From contig CAZBGL010000024.1 of the NCBI GenBank assembly GCA_964491375.1, positions 1-8,881 on the forward strand: a stretch of DNA of 8,881 bases. Reading direction: 5' to 3'. The translations under genes and the position numbers were made by a program. The stretch is from CAZBGL01 sp964491375. Lineage in GTDB: Bacteria > Desulfobacterota > Deferrisomatia > Deferrisomatales > Deferrisomataceae. Each line of letters starts with the position of its first letter. The stretch's first letter is position 1. Under the pieces are notes generated by a model. It was not told where the DNA came from and did not search any database. It was given only the letters and a program-made list of their open reading frames with translations. Shown here piece after piece: positions 5,932 through 8,881 of the stretch.

Positions 5932-6852
5932 GTGGAGACCAAGCTCTACACCCTGGAAGAGGCGATCTCGCTGTTCGTGCGGCCGGGAGACCGGGTGGTC
6001 ATGGGGGCTGCGCTGGAGTCCCTGATCCCGTTCGCCGCCGGCTACGAGATCGTGCGGCAGGGGATCCGGGACCTTTCCCTCATCGGGCCCATCTCGGACA
6101 TGTTGTTCGACGTGCTGATCGGCGCGGGATGCGCCCGCCGCGTGGAGGCCGCGTGGGTGGGCAACGTGATGATGGGCTCGGGCTACAATTTCCGCCGGGC
6201 GGTGGAGCAGGGCATCCCGGCGCCGTTGGAGGTGGTGGACCACACGAACTTCACGATCCAGACGGGGCTCAAGGCCGCGGCCCAGGGCCTGCCCTACCTG
6301 CCCACCCGGACGGCCCTGGGCAGTTCCATTCTCGAACGCAATCCCGGGTTGGTGGAGGTGGAGTGCCCGTTCACCGGCGAGAAGCTCGTGGCCGTGAAGG
6401 CCATCCGGCCCGACGTGGCGATCCTGCACGTGCAGAGGGCCGATGCCAACGGAAACGCTCACGTGTGGGGAAACCTCGGGGTGACCCAGGAGGCGGCGCT
6501 TGCGGCCGAGCGGGTCATCGTGGTGGCCGAGCAGATCGTTCCCCCCTGGGTGATCCACAGCGATCCCAACCGCACCCTGATTCCCGGTTTCCTCGTGACC
6601 GCCGTGGTGGAGGCCCGCTGGGGGAGCCACCCCTCGCCGTGTCAGGGTTACGCCAACCGGGACCACGAGTTCTACCGGGCTTACCACGCGGCCACGCGCA
6701 CCCGGGAGGGTTTCGAGCGGTGGCTGGAAACCTACGTGACCGGTGTGGAGGGCCACGAAGGGTACGTGGAGCGGTTGCGTGCAGAGGGCCGGCTGGATCG
6801 GATCCGGGTGCGCGAGCACGCCTACAGCGTGCCCGCGGACTTCGGGTACTGA
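5932..6852 (+). CDS. CoA-transferase subunit A (glutaconate CoA-transferase/IpdA-like)
   Basis: A 306-residue class I CoA-transferase alpha subunit. It starts with a short helix and GDRVVMGAALES (the glycine-rich CoA-binding region), followed by the beta/alpha core with LSLIGPISDMLFDVLIGAG, IQTGLKAAAQGLPYLPTRTA and the late ILHVQRADANGNAHVWGN, which is typical of the GctA/IpdA branch. Family members move CoA between carboxylic acids, or in the IpdAB case hydrolyse a ring in steroid breakdown. Length fits GctA (about 320) and IpdA (about 290). The start is GTG 5932, with GAGG inside the last codons of the DUF2889 gene; the two genes are 1 nt apart. Subunit B follows after 16 nt and carries the catalytic Glu, so the enzyme should be a heteromer. 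The substrate cannot be told; glutaconate or another dicarboxylate or branched/aromatic acyl-CoA are candidates. Confidence 0.87.
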   Translation: METKLYTLEEAISLFVRPGDRVVMGAALESLIPFAAGYEIVRQGIRDLSLIGPISDMLFDVLIGAGCARRVEAAWVGNVMMGSGYNFRRAVEQGIPAPLEVVDHTNFTIQTGLKAAAQGLPYLPTRTALGSSILERNPGLVEVECPFTGEKLVAVKAIRPDVAILHVQRADANGNAHVWGNLGVTQEAALAAERVIVVAEQIVPPWVIHSDPNRTLIPGFLVTAVVEARWGSHPSPCQGYANRDHEFYRAYHAATRTREGFERWLETYVTGVEGHEGYVERLRAEGRLDRIRVREHAYSVPADFGY

Positions 6853-6868
6853 GGGGGACGGAGAGGCC

Positions 6869-7627
6869 ATGACCGAGTACACCCCCGGCGAACTCATGAT
6901 CGCGCGTGCAGCCCGGGAGATCCGGGACCGCGACCTGGTGTTCGTGGGCATGCGGCTCCCGCTGCTCGCGTTTCTCCTGGCGCGCTCGACCCATGCCCCC
7001 AGGGCCGTGGGGCTGTTCGAGAACGGGGTGCTGAGGGACGCGCCCGCGGCCGATCCCCTGATCACGATGAGCGACCCCCCCAACATCCGTTACGCCCGGA
7101 TGTGCATGGGCATGGAGACGGCCATGGGACTGCTCCAGGCCGGCCGGGTGGACCTGGGATTCATCGGAGGGGCCGAGGTAGACCGGTACGGCAACCTGAA
7201 CACCACCGAGGTGGGGGACGGCCCCGCGCCGGTGCGGTTGCCGGGCAGCGGCGGGGCGTGCGACATCGCGTGCCTGTCCCGGCGGCTGGTGGTGGTGATG
7301 AAGCACGAGCGGCGACGGTTCGTGGAACGGGTCCGCTACGTCACGAGCCCCGGCTTCGGGACCGGCCGCACGTGGCGCGAGGAGCAGGGCCTGGCCGGGG
7401 GGGGGCCGGCGGCGGTGATCACGGACAAGGCCGTGTTCACGTTCCACCCGCGCACCCGGGAGATGGTGGTGGCCTCCATCCACCCCGGGGTGACACCGGA
7501 GGAGGTGAAGGCCCTCACGGGATGGCCCGTGCGCATCCCGGCCGAGGTGCCCCGCACTCCCGAGCCCACCGCACAAGAACTCGCGGTGATCCGACGGTAC
7601 GATCCCCAGGGCTTCTGGAGCCGGTGA
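6869..7627 (+). CDS. CoA-transferase subunit B (glutaconate CoA-transferase-like) with catalytic Glu
   Basis: A 252-residue beta subunit, the usual size for GctB/IpdB. It begins with the family's YTPGELMIARAAREI helix and DLVFVGMRLPLLAFLLA. LFENGVLRDAP places Glu51 where class I CoA-transferases carry the nucleophile that forms the acyl/CoA thioester (Glu54 in Acidaminococcus GctB). Later landmarks are LGFIGGAEVDRYGNLNTTEV, LPGSGGACDIA, MKHERRRFVERVRYVTSPGF and VITDKAVFTF, all matching GctB order. Retention of this Glu favours true transferase activity over the IpdAB-type hydrolase, which is reported to lack it. ATG 6869 has GGAGAGG just upstream; open frame before it overlaps subunit A and is not coding. 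It is 16 nt from subunit A and 48 nt from the radical SAM gene. Confidence 0.88.
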   Translation: MTEYTPGELMIARAAREIRDRDLVFVGMRLPLLAFLLARSTHAPRAVGLFENGVLRDAPAADPLITMSDPPNIRYARMCMGMETAMGLLQAGRVDLGFIGGAEVDRYGNLNTTEVGDGPAPVRLPGSGGACDIACLSRRLVVVMKHERRRFVERVRYVTSPGFGTGRTWREEQGLAGGGPAAVITDKAVFTFHPRTREMVVASIHPGVTPEEVKALTGWPVRIPAEVPRTPEPTAQELAVIRRYDPQGFWSR

Positions 7628-7635
7628 GCCCGGGC

Positions 7636-7651
7636 GGGGGGCGCTCCCCCC
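7636..7651. other. G6/C6 hairpin between the CoA-transferase and radical SAM genes
   Basis: GGGGGG (7636-7641) and CCCCCC (7646-7651) flank a 4-nt loop (CGCT), 8 nt after the subunit B stop. It is followed by AAAGG, not a T-run, so it is not a standard terminator. It could stabilise the upstream mRNA or lower expression of the next gene. Confidence 0.5.
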
Positions 7652-7675
7652 AAAGGCTCCCGAGGAGCACGAGCG

Positions 7676-8590
7676 ATGGCCGAACCCGCCTATGTGGGCG
7701 CGTGGCGGAGCGGCAGGCTGGCGGAGGCGGTCCGGAGAGCATATGCCCGGCTCGCCGGATGCGACCTTTGCCCCCGGCGGTGCGGGGTGGACCGACTGCG
7801 GGGCGAACGGGGATTCTGCCGCACGGGGCTCAGGGCCAAGGTGGCCTCGGCCGGCCCCCACTTCGGCGAAGAGCGCCCCCTGGTGGGATACGGCGGTTCG
7901 GGCACGGTGTTCTTTGCAGAGTGCAACCTGCGGTGTGCGTTCTGCCAGAACTGGGACATCTCCCAGGAAGGGACCGGCCACGAAACGCCGCTTCCGGAGC
8001 TGGCCCGCACCCTTCTGGCCCTGGAGCGCTTGGGCTGCCACAACATCAATTTCGTCACCCCTTCCCACGTGGTGCCCCAGATCCTCGGGGCCGTGGCCCT
8101 GGCGGTGCGCAGGGGGCTTTCGGTTCCCCTGGTGTACAACACGAGCGGGTACGACGCGGTGGACACCCTCCGGATCCTCGAGGGGGTGGTGGACATTTAC
8201 ATGCCGGACCTGAAGTGGGTGGACCCCGGCGTGGGGGAGCGCGTGGCCGGGGCGCCGGACTACTGGGAGGTCGCCCAGGAGGCCGTGAGGGAGATGCACC
8301 GCCAGGTGGGGGACCTGGTGGTGGACGAGCGGGGCGTGGCCGTGCGGGGCCTGCTGGTGCGACACCTGGTGATGCCGGGGGGACTGGCCGGCACCGAGAC
8401 GGTGATGCGGTTCCTGGCCGAGGAGATCTCCCCCAACACCTACGTCAACGTGATGGCCCAGTACCGGCCCGTTGGGGACGCGTGGAAGCACCCTCCCCTG
8501 GACCGCCGGATCTCGCCCACGGAATACCGGGAGGCCGTGGAGATCGCCCGGCGCGCCGGACTGAGGCGCCTGGACGGGTTCGGATACTGA
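7676..8590 (+). CDS. PflX-like radical SAM protein (COG1313 type)
   Basis: A 304-residue radical SAM protein. The [4Fe-4S] signature CNLRCAFC (CxxxCxxC) follows a GYGGSGTVFFAE strand, as in PFL-activase-like enzymes. Ahead of it, CDLCPRRCGVDRLRGERGFC adds four cysteines that could hold a second cluster. GCHNINFVTPSHVVPQILGA, LVYNTSGYDAVDTLRILEG, VDIYMPDLKW and the C-terminal MAQYRPVGDAW mark the COG1313 (PflX) group rather than true PflA. The closely related AmmeMemoRadiSam enzyme is an alternative, but its MEMO and AMMECR1 partners are absent here. The reaction is unknown for most of this group. No glycyl-radical enzyme is seen in the window. GAGGAG lies 8 nt before ATG 7676. It is the last gene of the plus-strand run, 48 nt after subunit B, so it may share the transcript or be only a neighbour. 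Confidence 0.88.
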   Translation: MAEPAYVGAWRSGRLAEAVRRAYARLAGCDLCPRRCGVDRLRGERGFCRTGLRAKVASAGPHFGEERPLVGYGGSGTVFFAECNLRCAFCQNWDISQEGTGHETPLPELARTLLALERLGCHNINFVTPSHVVPQILGAVALAVRRGLSVPLVYNTSGYDAVDTLRILEGVVDIYMPDLKWVDPGVGERVAGAPDYWEVAQEAVREMHRQVGDLVVDERGVAVRGLLVRHLVMPGGLAGTETVMRFLAEEISPNTYVNVMAQYRPVGDAWKHPPLDRRISPTEYREAVEIARRAGLRRLDGFGY

Positions 8591-8794
8591 GCCGCCCACG
8601 ATCAGGTGTCAGAAGTCAGCTCCGGTAGGCCGCGGGGGGGCGGCGGGTCATGTGCCTTTGCTTTGCCTCGGGGGTGGGTGCGGGGCTCGGGGGACCGCGC
8701 GTGTAGGCCGGCGGCGGCCGGGAGGGCCCCTGCGAGGCGCGGGCGCCCCCCCGGGTCTTGGCGCGGGTGTGGGAAGCGGCTGCATCTTTCCCCC
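8591..8794. other. Intergenic stretch without a supported gene
   Basis: About 200 nt of very GC-rich sequence with many G and C runs. I see no clear terminator for the radical SAM gene: a small stem GGCCG/CGGCC (8706-8719) has no T tract. An 85-codon minus-strand frame (8616-8873) is open here, but its product is low-complexity Arg/Pro/Ala/Ser and runs through the REP-like element, so I do not call it a gene. TGTGGGAAGCGGC at 8768-8780 resembles the start of the palindrome unit at 8795 and may be a decayed copy. Confidence 0.6.
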
Positions 8795-8821
8795 TGTGGG
8801 AGCGGGCTTCCGCCCGCGATC
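8795..8821. repeat. REP-like palindromic element
   Basis: TGTGGGAGCGGGCTTCCGCC and its continuation CGCGATC contain a perfect hairpin: GCGGGC (8802-8807), loop TTCC, GCCCGC (8812-8817). The unit closely resembles the extragenic REP sequences known from pseudomonads (GTGGGAGCGGGCTTGCCCGCG) and similar repeats in other high-GC Proteobacteria, which are spread by REP-associated tyrosine transposases. The CGCGATC end (8815-8821) recurs inverted as GATCGCG at 8862-8868, so the element may be one half of a paired (REPIN/BIME-like) unit that reaches the window edge. Only one clean copy is in the window, so repetition across the genome is inferred from resemblance. Confidence 0.6.
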
Positions 8822-8881
8822 CTTGGCCGGGCACCTGGGATGCCGCCGGGGTCTCGTCTCCGATCGCGGTCAACGCCCCCG

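Noticed and set aside
5845..7086. 413-codon minus-strand open frame opposite CoA-transferase A
   Set aside because: Shadow of subunit A; no motif, and it cuts across three well-supported plus-strand genes.
7628..7675. Intrinsic terminator after CoA-transferase B
   Set aside because: A G6/C6 stem is present but followed by AAAGG instead of a T tract, so it is listed as a hairpin only.
6515..8599. 694-codon minus-strand open frame opposite the CoA-transferase and radical SAM genes
   Set aside because: Antisense shadow with His/Gly/Pro-rich composition; the plus-strand proteins here have full family motifs.
7102..8628. 508-codon plus-strand frame overlapping CoA-transferase B and the radical SAM gene
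   Set aside because: Out-of-frame shadow, Gly/Arg/Pro-rich with no domain; both real genes have ribosome sites and motifs.
8768..8821. CRISPR-like repeats
   Set aside because: Only two unequal partial copies about 27 nt apart, with no regular spacers and no cas gene; a REP-like element fits better.
8616..8873. 85-codon minus-strand open frame at the right end
   Set aside because: Low-complexity product that reads through the REP-like palindrome; no family and no good ribosome site seen.

Overview
The window is a GC-rich stretch (roughly two-thirds G+C by eye) of bacterial chromosome. It is densely packed on both strands and shows no prophage, IS element or CRISPR array. A signal-peptide outer-membrane-type protein, a PpiD-type periplasmic chaperone and a heptosyltransferase-like GT9 enzyme point to a Gram-negative (diderm). 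The Gct-type CoA-transferase, PflX-like radical SAM protein and codon use would suit a deltaproteobacterial (Desulfobacterota-type) genome. That lineage guess is an inference and has not been tested.

Layout. (i) 1-366, minus: the N-terminal 122 residues of an exported, probably beta-barrel protein that runs off the left edge. It is divergent from (ii) 560-2452, plus: a PpiD-like membrane-anchored parvulin chaperone. (iii) 2445-4647, minus: a compact three-gene cluster transcribed right to left (GT9 glycosyltransferase, a miniature FlgC-like rod protein, an exported ChaN-like protein). The last gene collides tail to tail with ppiD and overlaps it by 8 bp. (iv) 4702-4778, minus: tRNA-Arg(TCG) with encoded CCA, its own promoter-like boxes and a hairpin plus T-rich terminator that ends just before the GT9 start. 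(v) 4841-8590, plus: a tightly spaced operon of XRE-cupin regulator, DUF2889 protein, CoA-transferase subunits A and B, and a PflX-like radical SAM protein. (vi) 8591-8881: no convincing gene, but a REP-like palindrome near the right end.

How the genes may work together. The plus-strand operon looks like a locally regulated acyl-CoA module. A PuuR-type XRE-cupin protein probably senses a small ligand and controls itself plus a heterodimeric glutaconate-type CoA-transferase, whose B subunit keeps the catalytic Glu in an ENG motif. The DUF2889 protein of unknown function sits 10 nt after the regulator and 1 nt before the CoA-transferase, so a functional link is likely. The radical SAM gene is farther away (48 nt, with a G/C hairpin between) and may be only loosely coupled. 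Genes in (i)-(iii) are mostly envelope functions: OM protein, periplasmic folding, LPS/glycan sugar transfer and an exported ChaN-type protein.

Nothing here is clearly a new defence or mobile system. The most interesting items are the DUF2889/CoA-transferase operon, the orphan FlgC-like mini-protein, and the GT9 gene that appears to depend on read-through from a tRNA.
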